Shown: in pieces, positions 52,047 through 60,943 of the stretch
Position numbering within the stretch: position 1 is the first letter of the stretch
How the letters are laid out: each line of letters starts with the position of its first letter
Assembly (NCBI RefSeq): GCF_001620065.1
Contig: NZ_LQGV01000001.1
Span: forward strand, 1,178,001-1,242,000
Reading direction: 5' to 3'
Length of the DNA stretch: 64,000 bases
From: Microbacterium sp. TNHR37B
GTDB lineage: Bacteria; Actinomycetota; Actinomycetes; Actinomycetales; Microbacteriaceae
Position numbers and translations under genes: made by a program
Notes under the pieces: model-generated
What the model was told of the DNA's origin: nothing
The model's input: the letters and a program-made list of their open reading frames with translations, nothing else
Databases searched by the model: none

Positions 52047-52121
52047 GTGCGAAAAGCAGGCGCAAACGGGCGCCGCCGGTCGCCATCGGCGACACGGCGG
52101 CGCCCCGCCTGCTTTTCGCAC
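52047..52121 (-). terminator. 75-nt long hairpin, terminator of the bicupin-SDR-M24 operon
   Basis: Outer arms GTGCGAAAAGCAGGCG (52047-52062) and CGCCTGCTTTTCGCAC (52106-52121) are perfect inverted copies. Inner arms GGGCGCCGCCG/CGGCGGCGCCC (52068-52078, 52095-52105) and GTCGCC/GGCGAC (52079-52084, 52088-52093) extend it to 33 pairs with only a 5-nt bulge, a 1-nt bulge and a 3-nt loop. It begins 8 bp beyond the M24 stop. Confidence 0.7.
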
Positions 52122-52129
52122 GGTGGCGG

Positions 52130-53512
52130 TCAGACCTCGCCGCGCCCTTCCGGCGTGTTGAGGTGGGACTGGGAGTCGCGGATGCCGGCGAGCGGCCCGT
52201 TCACCGTGAAGTAACGCCCACCCCCGGCCACCAGCAGCTCCTCGGCGGGGAACTTGGTGATGACCTCGCAGCCGTCGGCGGTCACCACGACCTCTTCCTC
52301 GATACGGGCCGCGCCCCAGCCGTCGGCGGCGGGCCAGTACGTCTCCAGGGCGAAGACCATCCCCTCCTCCAGCACCTCCGGGTGGTCGAGCGAGGTGAGC
52401 CGGGAGAAGATCGGCTTCTCCCAGATCGAGAGCCCCACGCCGTGCCCGTACTGCAGGGCGAAGGCAGCCTCTTCGTCGGGGAAGCCGAACTCCTCGGCGG
52501 TGGGCCACAGCTCCACGATGTCGGCCGTCGTCGCCCCGGGCTTGACCGCCGCGATCGCCCGGTCCATGTACTCCCGGCACCGCTTGTACGCGTCGCGCTG
52601 CGCGGGGCTGGCCGATCCCACGGCGAAGGTGCGGTAATAGCAGGTGCGGTAGCCGTTGTAGGAGTGCAGGATGTCGAAGAACGCGGGATCACCGGGTCTG
52701 ACGGCGCGATCCGAGTACACGTGCGGGTGGGGCGCGCAGCGCTCCCCCGAGATGGCGTTGACGCCCTCGACGTACTCCGACCCCTGGTCGTACAGGGACT
52801 TGGCGACGAGTCCCACGCACTGGTTCTCGCGCACGCCCGGCCGGAGGAACTCGTAGAGCTCGTCGTAGGCCGCGTCGACCATCGAGGCCGCCGTGGTGAG
52901 GAGGGTGATCTCGTCCTCCGTCTTGATGCGACGCGCCTCCATGAACACCTGCTGCCCGTCGACCACCTCGATCCCCTCGCGTTGCAGCGCGAAGAGGATG
53001 GGAAGCTCGACCACGTCGACGCCCAGGGGCTCGTTCGCGAGCCCGAAGCGCTCCAGCTCCCGCTTGATCTTGCGCGCGACCTCTTCGGCGATCCCCGCAT
53101 CCGGCGGGAAGGCCCCGCGGAGGGTGGAGATGCCCGCGCGGGCGCCGGATTCCTGCCGCGGCCGCGTGGCCCCGTGGTGCGGAGCGTGCGGGTCGGCGTC
53201 GGCTTCCATGTGCGTCTCGTGCAACCACGGGTTCAAGAGCGCGTGGTGCTTCGCCGCCGATCCGAAGTCCCACACGATCGGGTCGGTCTTGCGGGTGACG
53301 AGACAGAAGCGGATGAGCTTGTCCATCGCCCAGGTGCCGATGTGCGTGGCGGAGGCGTACCGGATGTTGGAGAAGTCGAAGGCGAGGACCGCACCCAAGG
53401 ACGATCGCTCGAGCTGCGCATGCAGACGGGCCAGCCGCTCGTCGCGCAGCCTCTCGAAGTTGACGCGCTGCTCCCAGTCGACACCCATCGTGCCGCGTGT
53501 CGCGATGCTCAT
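52130..53512 (-). CDS. M24-family (pita-bread) hydrolase, second paralogue
   Basis: 460 residues, GAGGAAGGGGCGATC before ATG. Same family as the M24 gene at 43642-44955: LARLHAQLERS...FDFSNIRYASATHIGTWAMDK, FDILHSYNGYRTCYYRTF, QYGHGVGLSIWEKP, ARIEEEVVV. As in its paralogue, the first Asp, His and both Glu ligands are kept while the second Asp is Ile and the third Cys. An extra insertion (NPWLHETHMEADADPHAPHHGATRPRQ) sits after the N-domain. Last gene of the bicupin operon, followed by a long hairpin. Substrate unknown. Confidence 0.85.
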   Translation of the reverse strand: MSIATRGTMGVDWEQRVNFERLRDERLARLHAQLERSSLGAVLAFDFSNIRYASATHIGTWAMDKLIRFCLVTRKTDPIVWDFGSAAKHHALLNPWLHETHMEADADPHAPHHGATRPRQESGARAGISTLRGAFPPDAGIAEEVARKIKRELERFGLANEPLGVDVVELPILFALQREGIEVVDGQQVFMEARRIKTEDEITLLTTAASMVDAAYDELYEFLRPGVRENQCVGLVAKSLYDQGSEYVEGVNAISGERCAPHPHVYSDRAVRPGDPAFFDILHSYNGYRTCYYRTFAVGSASPAQRDAYKRCREYMDRAIAAVKPGATTADIVELWPTAEEFGFPDEEAAFALQYGHGVGLSIWEKPIFSRLTSLDHPEVLEEGMVFALETYWPAADGWGAARIEEEVVVTADGCEVITKFPAEELLVAGGGRYFTVNGPLAGIRDSQSHLNTPEGRGEV

Positions 53513-53555
53513 GATCGCCCCTTCCTCTCGTTCTGCCGATCGCGCTGGAGGCGAC

Positions 53556-54263
53556 TCAACTGATGCGCCAGCCGCGGTCGACGTTCAGGCTGTGGGCCGA
53601 CACCCCGCGGTTGAACAGCAGGAACTTCGTCGCGTCGACGACGTCGAGCATCGTCGCGAGCGCTCCGCCGGGGGTACGGCTCTCGTATCCGCTCAGGACG
53701 CCTTCGGGCTTGCCTGCCCAGAACGGCGAGTCGCCGATGATCCCGGGGTGGAGCGAGTTGACCCGGATGGGCGCCAGCTCGTGCGCGAGGGTGTTCATGA
53801 GCCCGTCGACGCCACCGTTGATCGTCGACACCGTCGTCGATCCGGGATAGGGGGCGTCCTTCGCCCGACCGCCGAAGAGCACGATGCCGGTGTCGACCGA
53901 CGGCTCGAGGCGATCGAGGAGCGTGTGGATCGTCTCGGTGTATCCCACGAGCTTCAGGGTGATGAGGCGGCGAGCGCGAGCGATGTCGTACTCGCGCAGC
54001 GTGTTGGCGTCGCGTTCGATCGCCGCCATGACGACCCCGTCCAGGGCCCCGACGCCGCGAAGCTGCTCGGCGATGCCTTCCGGCTCCGACACGTCCAGCG
54101 CGATGCCGACGGCACGGTCGCCGATGCTCGCCGCCACCTCCTCCGCGGTCTCGCGGCTGCGGCTGGTGAGGACGACGCGGTCGCCGCCGGCCACCAGGTC
54201 CTTCGCCAGTTCCAGCCCGATCCCCGAGGATCCTCCGGCTACGAGAATGGTCCGTTCGCTCAC
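53556..54263 (-). CDS. Short-chain dehydrogenase/reductase
   Basis: 235 residues from GTG coupled (GTGA) to the bicupin stop. Dinucleotide motif GGSSGIGLEL near the N-terminus and LDVSEPEG. The usual NNAG is replaced by a VVMAAIERD segment and the YxxxK pair is not recognisable (the TTVSTINGGVDGLMNTLAHELAP region has no Tyr/Lys at those places). It may be a degenerate or ligand-binding SDR. Between the bicupin and M24 genes in one operon. Confidence 0.8.
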   Translation of the reverse strand: MSERTILVAGGSSGIGLELAKDLVAGGDRVVLTSRSRETAEEVAASIGDRAVGIALDVSEPEGIAEQLRGVGALDGVVMAAIERDANTLREYDIARARRLITLKLVGYTETIHTLLDRLEPSVDTGIVLFGGRAKDAPYPGSTTVSTINGGVDGLMNTLAHELAPIRVNSLHPGIIGDSPFWAGKPEGVLSGYESRTPGGALATMLDVVDATKFLLFNRGVSAHSLNVDRGWRIS

Positions 54264-55153
54264 ATCTCCTCCTCGAGACGTTCTTCCAGGTACTGCCAGT
54301 CGCGCACGAAGCGGTATGCGTGTCGTGGGGGCATCTGCGGCGACTGGGTCTCCAGCCACTGCACTTCCTCACCGGTCGCCTCGAACGAGTGGACGCAGCC
54401 GACACCGGCCCAGGCGATGTCGCCGGCAGTCAGGAGGAACTCCTCGCCGTCGAACATCGCCCGCACTTCGCCCTCGGTGATGAGGTAGGCCTCTTCCAGC
54501 GGGTGGTCGTGGGGTCCGGCCTTGCCGTCGGGGGCGTAGCGCACCATGAACAGCGTCCCGAGGGTCGCGCCGAGGTCGGAGTCGACCATCATCTTCAAGG
54601 TGATGCCGCTGTACACGAGCAGGGCGGTGCGCATACTCGCCGAGACCGCCAGCAGCTCCTGCGACTGCCGCCCCGGGTTCATGTGCTCGTCGGTGATGTT
54701 GCCGAACGAGCGCGTCCGGGGGTCGCGCGTGTCGACGGCGATGGGCTCGCGCTCCGGGAGCTCGGGAACCCGGTAGGTGTCCGAGCCGTAGCGCTCCCGC
54801 GCCGGAGGCGTGAACAGGTCCGACCATGCCGCGCCGTGGTCGCCCGAGGCGCGCCAGGCGTGCGGGACTCCGATCGGGATGACGCCGTAGTCGCCGGCGA
54901 CCAGCCGCACGGTGGCCTCGGGGGTGACGAGCACCACCTCGCCCTCCAGCACGTGGAAGCTCTCCTCGAAGGAGTGGACGTGCGACGCGGTGCTGCCGCC
55001 GGGTGCGAGCCGGGTGATCCCGAAGTCGGTGTGCGCCGCGCCGTCTTCCTCTCCCACTCCGCGCCAGCGGGTCACACCGACCGCCCCCGGGGCGAGGGGC
55101 CCCGGATCGACGTACTCGGCCTCCGCTGCGCGGCGGACCACGAACCTCGCCAT
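54260..55153 (-). CDS. Bicupin protein
   Basis: 297 residues starting at MARFVV, chosen because GGGAGG lies 6 nt upstream; a GTG at 55183 lacks one. Two cupin domains: HVHSFEESFHVLEGEVVL with PIGVPHAWR, and GPHDHPLEEAYLITEGEVRAMFDG with GVGCVHSFEA. Both carry His/Glu metal-ligand patterns. The two-domain layout resembles (S)-ureidoglycine aminohydrolase and gentisate-dioxygenase-like proteins; I cannot tell which. First gene of the bicupin-SDR-M24 operon, divergent from the second amidohydrolase. Confidence 0.82.
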   Translation of the reverse strand: MARFVVRRAAEAEYVDPGPLAPGAVGVTRWRGVGEEDGAAHTDFGITRLAPGGSTASHVHSFEESFHVLEGEVVLVTPEATVRLVAGDYGVIPIGVPHAWRASGDHGAAWSDLFTPPARERYGSDTYRVPELPEREPIAVDTRDPRTRSFGNITDEHMNPGRQSQELLAVSASMRTALLVYSGITLKMMVDSDLGATLGTLFMVRYAPDGKAGPHDHPLEEAYLITEGEVRAMFDGEEFLLTAGDIAWAGVGCVHSFEATGEEVQWLETQSPQMPPRHAYRFVRDWQYLEERLEEEM

Positions 55154-55227
55154 GCGCTGCCTCCCTGCAGTTGCGTCAGTCACTCGGGCGTCCTCGCACC
55201 GGGTGGTGGATCGACACTCCGAGAGTG

Positions 55228-55242
55228 TTCAGTACCACTGAA
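55228..55242. promoter_or_regulatory. Inverted repeat TTCAGT-N3-ACTGAA in divergent promoter
   Basis: Perfect 6-bp arms, 75-90 bp from the bicupin start and ~185 bp from the amidohydrolase start, in the 273-bp divergent region. ACTGAA also occurs beside the palindrome upstream of the XRE-cupin genes. No other conspicuous element was picked in the gap. Confidence 0.45.
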
Positions 55243-55426
55243 CTCACTGTAAACCACCGCGCGCGATCCCTGTCAAGCCGAACGGCAATGAGCAAACCTG
55301 GGAGACGATCAAGAGCCTCTTCCGATTCGCGTCGCGATGGTCCATGCTGGGGTCACCCAGCGTTTGACCCGACTGTACAAAGCGCTGAACAACCCGACAA
55401 CGCAGCTGATCGAAGGAGATGAGCTC

Positions 55427-56866
55427 ATGGCCTCGCCCGCTCTTCACGCGGCCACCCCGCGCCCCGGACAACCGGTGCTGTTCACCGGCGGCATCGTCCT
55501 GACGATGGATGCCGCCCACACCGTCCTTCCCCGCGGAGACGTGCTCGTCAAGGACGGCGTGATCGCCGAGGTGGGGGAGCACATCGAGGCACCTGCCGAC
55601 GCGTGCGTCATCGATGCCTCCGGCGGCATCCTCATGCCGGGGATGGTGGACACGCACCGCCACATGTGGCAGACCGCGATGCGCGCCTACGGCGCCGACT
55701 GGACGCTCACGCAGTACTTCGTCTGGTACTACCTGCAGCACGGCGCCAAGTTCCGTCCGCAGGATTATGCGGCGGGCAACCTCATCTCCGCTCTCGACGC
55801 GATCGAGTCCGGCGTGACGACGAGCGTCGACTGGTCACATGGACTGCGCACCGTCGAGCACGGCGAGGCGGCCTTCGACGCGCTCGTCTCCTCGCCCGGA
55901 CGCTTCGTCTTCGCCTACGGCAACATCCACCAGTCACCCTGGGAGTGGACCGCCGACCCTGCCGTGCAGCGCCTGCTGATCGCCTCGCGGGACGACTCGC
56001 GCATGTTCGGCACGCAGATCGCCTTCGACGTCCCCAATCAGGACGAGCAGTTCCCGGAGCTGGCGGCCTACCGCGTGGCCAAGGAACTCGGCCTGCGGGT
56101 GACCACCCACGCCGGCGTGTGGGGAGCGACGAACGACTGGGGCATCCGCAACGCGTATCACGCGGGGGTGATGGAGGAAGGCTTCACCTACGTCCACGCG
56201 GCGTCGCTGTCCGACGAGTCGTACCAGATGATCGCCGCCACGGGCGGAAACGTCTCACTGGCGACCGAGTCGGAGGACACCTGCGGCCAGGGCTACCCGC
56301 CCATCCATCAGCTGCGCAAGCACGGCATCCCCACCTCGCTCTCGGTCGACACGAGCGTGTGGTTCTCGGCCGACCTGTTCTCGGCGATGCGCGCCACCGT
56401 CAACGCCGACCGCGCCCTCGAGCACTTCCACGCGCACCGCCGGGAGCCCGCCGAGACGATCACGCACGTCAAGCTCCGCGCGGAGGACGTCGTGCACATG
56501 GCCACCCGCGGTGGCGCCGAGGCCATCGGAGAGATCGACCGCATCGGCTCGCTCGAAGTCGGGAAGCTCGGCGACGTCGTGCTCTTGAAGAACGAGGACT
56601 CCCCCACCTGGGCGCCCCTGATCAACCCGTGGGGTCAGGTCGTCTACCAGGCGCAGCGCGGCGACGTGCACACCGTCCTCGTCGGCGGCGAAGTCGTCAA
56701 GTGGCAGGGCAAGGTCACGGCGGGAGACCTGCGTGGCGTCCGGGCGAAGCTCGACGAGACGGTCGCATACCTCGAACGCGAGGTCGGCGACGACTGGATC
56801 GCCGGTCAGCACCCCGACATCCCGGAGACCGAAGTGCTCACCAACCCCTACCAGTACAAGAAGTGA
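55427..56866 (+). CDS. Amidohydrolase (TRZ/ATZ/cytosine-deaminase-like)
   Basis: 479 residues, AAGGAG 8 nt before MASPALH; an upstream frame start at 55337 has no ribosome site. VDTHRHMWQTAMRAYGADWTL carries the HxH-type metal pair, THAGVWG holds a His, YVHAASLSD another, and SLSVDTSVWFSADLFSAMRA the Asp of M38 deaminases. Similar in length to chlorohydrolase/8-oxoguanine-deaminase enzymes acting on N-heterocycles. Coupled (GTGA) to ridA. Likely acts with the divergent bicupin operon. Confidence 0.88.
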   Translation: MASPALHAATPRPGQPVLFTGGIVLTMDAAHTVLPRGDVLVKDGVIAEVGEHIEAPADACVIDASGGILMPGMVDTHRHMWQTAMRAYGADWTLTQYFVWYYLQHGAKFRPQDYAAGNLISALDAIESGVTTSVDWSHGLRTVEHGEAAFDALVSSPGRFVFAYGNIHQSPWEWTADPAVQRLLIASRDDSRMFGTQIAFDVPNQDEQFPELAAYRVAKELGLRVTTHAGVWGATNDWGIRNAYHAGVMEEGFTYVHAASLSDESYQMIAATGGNVSLATESEDTCGQGYPPIHQLRKHGIPTSLSVDTSVWFSADLFSAMRATVNADRALEHFHAHRREPAETITHVKLRAEDVVHMATRGGAEAIGEIDRIGSLEVGKLGDVVLLKNEDSPTWAPLINPWGQVVYQAQRGDVHTVLVGGEVVKWQGKVTAGDLRGVRAKLDETVAYLEREVGDDWIAGQHPDIPETEVLTNPYQYKK

Positions 56867-57252
56867 CCGCAGCGAACCCGCGGCTCACGCGGCACCCGGC
56901 CCCGATCTACCCGGGGATCTCCGACAGCGTGCGCGTGAGCGCGGGCGACCTGCTGTACGTGTCGGGGGTGGTCGGCCTCGAGGACGACGGCACCGCACCC
57001 GACGACTTCGCCCGCGCCGTCGAGCTCGCCTACACCGGTCTGGAGCGTGCGCTCGCGAGAGGGGGCGCCCGGCTGACCGACATCGTGCGGGTCGGCGTCT
57101 ACATCACGCGACTCGACCAGGAGCGACTGGGCGTCTGGCGCGCCGTGCGCGACCGCTTCCTGCCCGATGAGCTGCCGGCGAGCACCCTCATCGGCGTGCA
57201 TTCCCTGGTGGGCGGCGCTCAGATCGAAGTGGACGCCGTCGCCGCGCTGTGA
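56863..57252 (+). CDS. RidA/YjgF-family protein
   Basis: 129 residues from GTG overlapping the amidohydrolase stop (GTGA). Typical RidA: PIYPGISDSVRVSAGDLLYVSGVVGLE, a helix GLERALARGGARLTDIVRVGVYITRLDQ, and PASTLIGVHSLVGGAQIEVDAVAAL. Arg of the active-site cleft lies in the IVRVGVY segment. Second RidA in this catabolic region and of different sequence from the first. Enamine/imine hydrolysis coupled to the amidohydrolase product is inferred. Confidence 0.9.
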   Translation: MTAANPRLTRHPAPIYPGISDSVRVSAGDLLYVSGVVGLEDDGTAPDDFARAVELAYTGLERALARGGARLTDIVRVGVYITRLDQERLGVWRAVRDRFLPDELPASTLIGVHSLVGGAQIEVDAVAAL

Positions 57253-57265
57253 CCGCCGAGGCGGC

Positions 57266-58258
57266 TTACGCCGTGGCGGCGCGGAGAGTGGAGACCTGGT
57301 AGAGCGCGACGGAGGCCGCGATACCGGCGTTGAGTGACTCGGTCGCCGCGGAGATCGGAATCGAGACGACCTGATCGCACGTCTCGGTCACCAACCGTGA
57401 CAGCCCCTTGCCCTCCGACCCCACGACGATCACCACGGGACGGTCGGCGAGCTGCAGCGCGGGCAGCATGACGTCGCCGTCACCGTCGAGGCCCAGGACG
57501 AAGACGCCCTGCTTCTTGAACTCCTTGAGCGTCGTGGTGAGGTTCGGCGCGACCGCCACGGGGATCCGCGCGGCGGCTCCGGCGCTCGTCTTCCACGCAG
57601 CGGAGTTGACGCTCGCCGAGCGTCGCTGCGGGATGATGACGCCCTGCCCGCCGAAGGCGCCCGTCGATCGCAGGATGGCACCGAGGTTGCGCGGGTCGGT
57701 GACCCCGTCGAGTGCCACCAGCAACGGCAGCTCGCCCCGGTCGACGATCTCCTCCAGCAGGTCCTGGGGGTGCGAGTACTCGTAGGGCGGCACCTTGAGG
57801 GCGACGCCCTGATGGACGCCGTCGAACCCGGCCATCCGGTCGAGCTCGGGACGCGTGACCTCCATGACGGGGATCTCGCGGTGCGTGGCGATGGAGAGCA
57901 TTTCCTTGACGCGGTCGTCCATCTCCACACGCTGAGCGATGTAGAAGGCGGTCGCGGGGATCTTGGCACGCAGCGCCTCGAGCACGGAGTTGCGCCCGGT
58001 CACGAACTCGGTGTCGTCGTCCTTCTTCGCGCGCCCTCCCGATGAGGAGCGTCCCCCCTGGCCGGGCTTACCCTTGCCGCCCGCGGCCACATAGCGCTCC
58101 GCCGCCGCCTTGCGCTTGCCGGCGGGGTGCCACGCCCGGTCCTCGGCCTTCGGCGTCGGGCCGCGACCTTCGAGCGAGCGCCGGTTCTTTCCGCCCGACC
58201 CCTTGGTCGGACCCTTCTTCTTGCCCCTGCCGGCAGCGGGGTTTCCGGGCTTAGCCAT
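57266..58258 (-). CDS. rlmB: 23S rRNA (guanosine-2'-O)-methyltransferase RlmB (TrmH family)
   Basis: 330 residues with an unusually long N-terminal extension (~85 residues of Lys/Gly/Ser, as in other actinobacteria). SpoU/TrmH motifs: LVALDGVTDPRNLGAILRSTGAFG, VIVVGSEGKGLSRLV, and VSIPISAATESLNAGIAASVALY, which form the trefoil-knot SAM site. Methylates the 23S rRNA (G2251 by E. coli numbering). Start overlaps the cysS stop by 8 nt. Part of the conserved lpqE/carD/isp/cysS/rlmB neighbourhood. Confidence 0.93.
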   Translation of the reverse strand: MAKPGNPAAGRGKKKGPTKGSGGKNRRSLEGRGPTPKAEDRAWHPAGKRKAAAERYVAAGGKGKPGQGGRSSSGGRAKKDDDTEFVTGRNSVLEALRAKIPATAFYIAQRVEMDDRVKEMLSIATHREIPVMEVTRPELDRMAGFDGVHQGVALKVPPYEYSHPQDLLEEIVDRGELPLLVALDGVTDPRNLGAILRSTGAFGGQGVIIPQRRSASVNSAAWKTSAGAAARIPVAVAPNLTTTLKEFKKQGVFVLGLDGDGDVMLPALQLADRPVVIVVGSEGKGLSRLVTETCDQVVSIPISAATESLNAGIAASVALYQVSTLRAATA

Positions 58259-59663
58259 CGTTCAGACTCCAATGGGTCCCCTCGGGACCGTCCTCGAGGG
58301 CGATGCCGGCGGCCGCGATCGCATCGCGGATCCGGTCGGCTGTCGCCCAGTCCTTCTCTTCACGGGCGCGGGCGCGCTGGGTGACCATCGTCTGCACGAG
58401 CGCGTCGAGTGCCTGCGTGGCCCCGCCCTCCGCGGCCTGCCACTGCGGATCCTCGGGGTTCACCCCGAGCAGTCCCGTCATCCGGCCGACCTGCACGGCG
58501 GCGACGGCCGCGGCGGTGTCGTCGCCCGCGTCCAACGCGCTGTTCCCGGCCCGAACGGTCTCGTGCACTACGGCGAGCGCCTGCGGCACGCCCAGGTCGT
58601 CGTCCAGCGCCGCCGCGAACGCCTCGGGGAGGTCGGCGGCGACGAGCTTCGCGTCGGCGCCCCGCACCCGCGCGACGCGCTGCTGGAACGAGCGGATGCG
58701 ATCCACCGCAGCGGCCGCATCCTCGAAGGATGACGCGGTGATGTCCAGGCTCGACCGGTAGTGCGCGGCCGCGAGCGCATAGCGCACGACCAGCGGATCG
58801 TGAACGCGCAGCACGTCGTCGGCGAGGAGGAAGTTGCCGAGCGACTTCGACATCTTCTGATCGCCGACCGTGACGAGCCCGTTGTGCACCCAGTACCTGG
58901 CGAAGCCGTCTCCGGCGGCGCGGGACTGGGCGAGCTCGTTCTCGTGATGGGGGAAACGCAGATCGAGTCCGCCGCCGTGGATGTCGAACTCGGCGCCGAG
59001 GTACCGACGGCTCATCGCCGAGCACTCGATGTGCCAGCCGGGGCGGCCCCGCCCCCACGGCGACGACCAGGCGGCATCGCCGGGCTCACCGTCCTTGACA
59101 CCCTTCCACAGCGCGAAGTCGCGCGGATCGCGCTTGCCCCGCGGGTCGGCGTCGGTGGCGGACTCCATCGCGTCGATCGACTGGCGGGTCAGCTCTCCGT
59201 ACGCCGGCCACGATCGCACGTCGAAGTAGACATCGCCGGGCGCCGTCTCGCCGGCGGCATAGGCGTGGCCCGCCTCGATCAGCCGCTCGATGAGCTCGAT
59301 CATCTGCGGGATGGATCCCGTGGCGCGCGGTTCGTAGGTCGGCGGGCGGATGCCCACCGCGGCATACGCCCGGGAGAACTCCTGCTCCATGCGGTAGGCC
59401 AGCGCCCACCACGGCTCGCGCTCGGTGGCGTTGGCCAGCACCTTGTCATCGATGTCGGTGACGTTGCGGACGAAGGTGACGGCCCCGAAACGGTACTCGA
59501 GCCAGCGGCGGAGGAGGTCGAAGCTCAGCGCCGCGCGCACGTGCCCGATGTGCGGGCCGGACTGGACCGTCGGTCCGCAGACGTACATCGTGACGCGTGC
59601 GGGGTCGACCGGCGCGAAGTCACGCAGAGCGCGCGCCTGTGTGTCATAGAGCCGGACCGTCAC
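58251..59663 (-). CDS. cysS: Cysteinyl-tRNA synthetase
   Basis: 470 residues, normal for bacterial CysRS. HIGH motif in [21 protein letters not shown], zinc ligands in CGPT and [24 protein letters not shown], and KMSKSLGNF. Loads cysteine onto tRNA-Cys. Stop overlaps the rlmB start; 83 bp separate its start from the ispDF stop, enough for an own promoter. Confidence 0.97.
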   Translation of the reverse strand: MTVRLYDTQARALRDFAPVDPARVTMYVCGPTVQSGPHIGHVRAALSFDLLRRWLEYRFGAVTFVRNVTDIDDKVLANATEREPWWALAYRMEQEFSRAYAAVGIRPPTYEPRATGSIPQMIELIERLIEAGHAYAAGETAPGDVYFDVRSWPAYGELTRQSIDAMESATDADPRGKRDPRDFALWKGVKDGEPGDAAWSSPWGRGRPGWHIECSAMSRRYLGAEFDIHGGGLDLRFPHHENELAQSRAAGDGFARYWVHNGLVTVGDQKMSKSLGNFLLADDVLRVHDPLVVRYALAAAHYRSSLDITASSFEDAAAAVDRIRSFQQRVARVRGADAKLVAADLPEAFAAALDDDLGVPQALAVVHETVRAGNSALDAGDDTAAAVAAVQVGRMTGLLGVNPEDPQWQAAEGGATQALDALVQTMVTQRARAREEKDWATADRIRDAIAAAGIALEDGPEGTHWSLNDG

Positions 59664-59746
59664 TGCACCAGCCTACCGGCGCCCGCCCCGGAGAACGGTG
59701 CGGGTTGAGGGACCGCGTCCCGAGCCGCATCGCGGACGTGTGGAGC

Positions 59747-60943
59747 TCAGACGGGATGGACGAGCGCGACGGCGAAGGCGGCGACGCCCTCTCCGGTGCC
59801 GGTGAATCCGAGGCCGTCGGTCGTGGTGGCCGACACACTCACGGGTGCCCCCAGCGCGGCGGTCAGCACGCGCTCGGCCTCCGCCCGGCGGGTGGCGAAC
59901 CGCGGACGCCGCGCCTGCACCTGCACCGACACGTTTCCGATCCGGAAGCCGGCGCTCTCGACGAGGTGCCGCGTGCGGGCGAGGAAGGCCGCGGCGTGCG
60001 CACCGGCGTACTGAGGCTGATCGATGCCGAAGTGCTCGCCGATGTCACCGAGGCCGGCCGCCGCCAGCACGGCGTCGACGATCGCGTGGGCGACCGCATC
60101 GCCGTCGGAGTGACCGTGGAGCGCCTGCTCGCCCGGCCATTCCACGCCGGCCAGCCACAGTGTGCCCTCGCCGCCGAAGGCGTGCACGTCGGTTCCGATG
60201 CCCACCCGGGGTAGCGCTGCCGCCTCTTCCGCGCCCTCGGCCCGCGCGTGGCCGAGGAGCGACCGAGCGCGGTCGAGGTCGGCGGGGGTCGTGATCTTGA
60301 ACGAACGCTCGTCGCCCGCGACGGTCGTGACGGGGTGACCGGCCGCCTGGACCGCCGCCGCATCGTCGGTGTGGTCCTCGGTCGCTTCGGCCAGTGCCGC
60401 GAGAAGGACAGCGCGCCGAAAACCCTGCGGCGTCTGCGCCGAAGCGAGGACGGAACGGTCCACGGCCTCGACGACGTCCTGGCCGTCGACGCGCTTGAGG
60501 GTGTCGACGACGGGAAGGACGGGAAGGACCGCGTCGCGACCGTCCTCGAGCGCAGCCACCACCCGGGCGAACACGTCGGGCGGCGTGAGCGCCCGCGCCG
60601 CATCGTGGACGAGCACGAACTCGACGTCGGGCCAGACGGCGGCCAGCCCCGCGGAGACGGACTGCTGTCGCGTGGAACCTCCCGCGACGATCCTGATCAG
60701 ATCGCGCCGCGCCCCCGCGAGGGCGTCGACCTCGGTGCGCGCATCGCCGATCCGGTCGGCGGGAACGACGACGACGATCTGTGCGAGCGGTCCCGCCAGC
60801 ACGCCGCTCAGGGCGTGGTGCAGGATGCTGTGTTCGTCGATTCCGACGAAGGCTTTCGGGCCTCCGGCAGCCAACCGTGTTCCCGAGCCCGCCGCCACCA
60901 GGATGATCGACGTGCGGGGCCGGGGAAGCACGGAGTCCGTCAT
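59747..60943 (-). CDS. ispDF: Bifunctional IspD/IspF (MEP cytidylyltransferase / MEcPP synthase)
   Basis: 398 residues. IspD domain (~1-235): ILVAAGSGTRLAAGGPKAFV, VHDAARAL, RSVLASAQTPQGFR. IspF domain (~245-398): GIGTDVHAFG, LHGHSDGDAVAHAIVDAVLAAAGLGDIGEHF and the TTTDGLGFTGTGEGVAAFAV end. Both catalyse steps of the non-mevalonate isoprenoid pathway and are separate in many bacteria. ATG overlaps the acyltransferase stop (ATGA). Fully intact. Confidence 0.95.
   Translation of the reverse strand: MTDSVLPRPRTSIILVAAGSGTRLAAGGPKAFVGIDEHSILHHALSGVLAGPLAQIVVVVPADRIGDARTEVDALAGARRDLIRIVAGGSTRQQSVSAGLAAVWPDVEFVLVHDAARALTPPDVFARVVAALEDGRDAVLPVLPVVDTLKRVDGQDVVEAVDRSVLASAQTPQGFRRAVLLAALAEATEDHTDDAAAVQAAGHPVTTVAGDERSFKITTPADLDRARSLLGHARAEGAEEAAALPRVGIGTDVHAFGGEGTLWLAGVEWPGEQALHGHSDGDAVAHAIVDAVLAAAGLGDIGEHFGIDQPQYAGAHAAAFLARTRHLVESAGFRIGNVSVQVQARRPRFATRRAEAERVLTAALGAPVSVSATTTDGLGFTGTGEGVAAFAVALVHPV

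Noticed and set aside
59709-59721. GGGAC-CGC-GTCCC hairpin between cysS and ispDF
   Set aside because: Five base pairs only; not convincing as a terminator in this GC-rich sequence.
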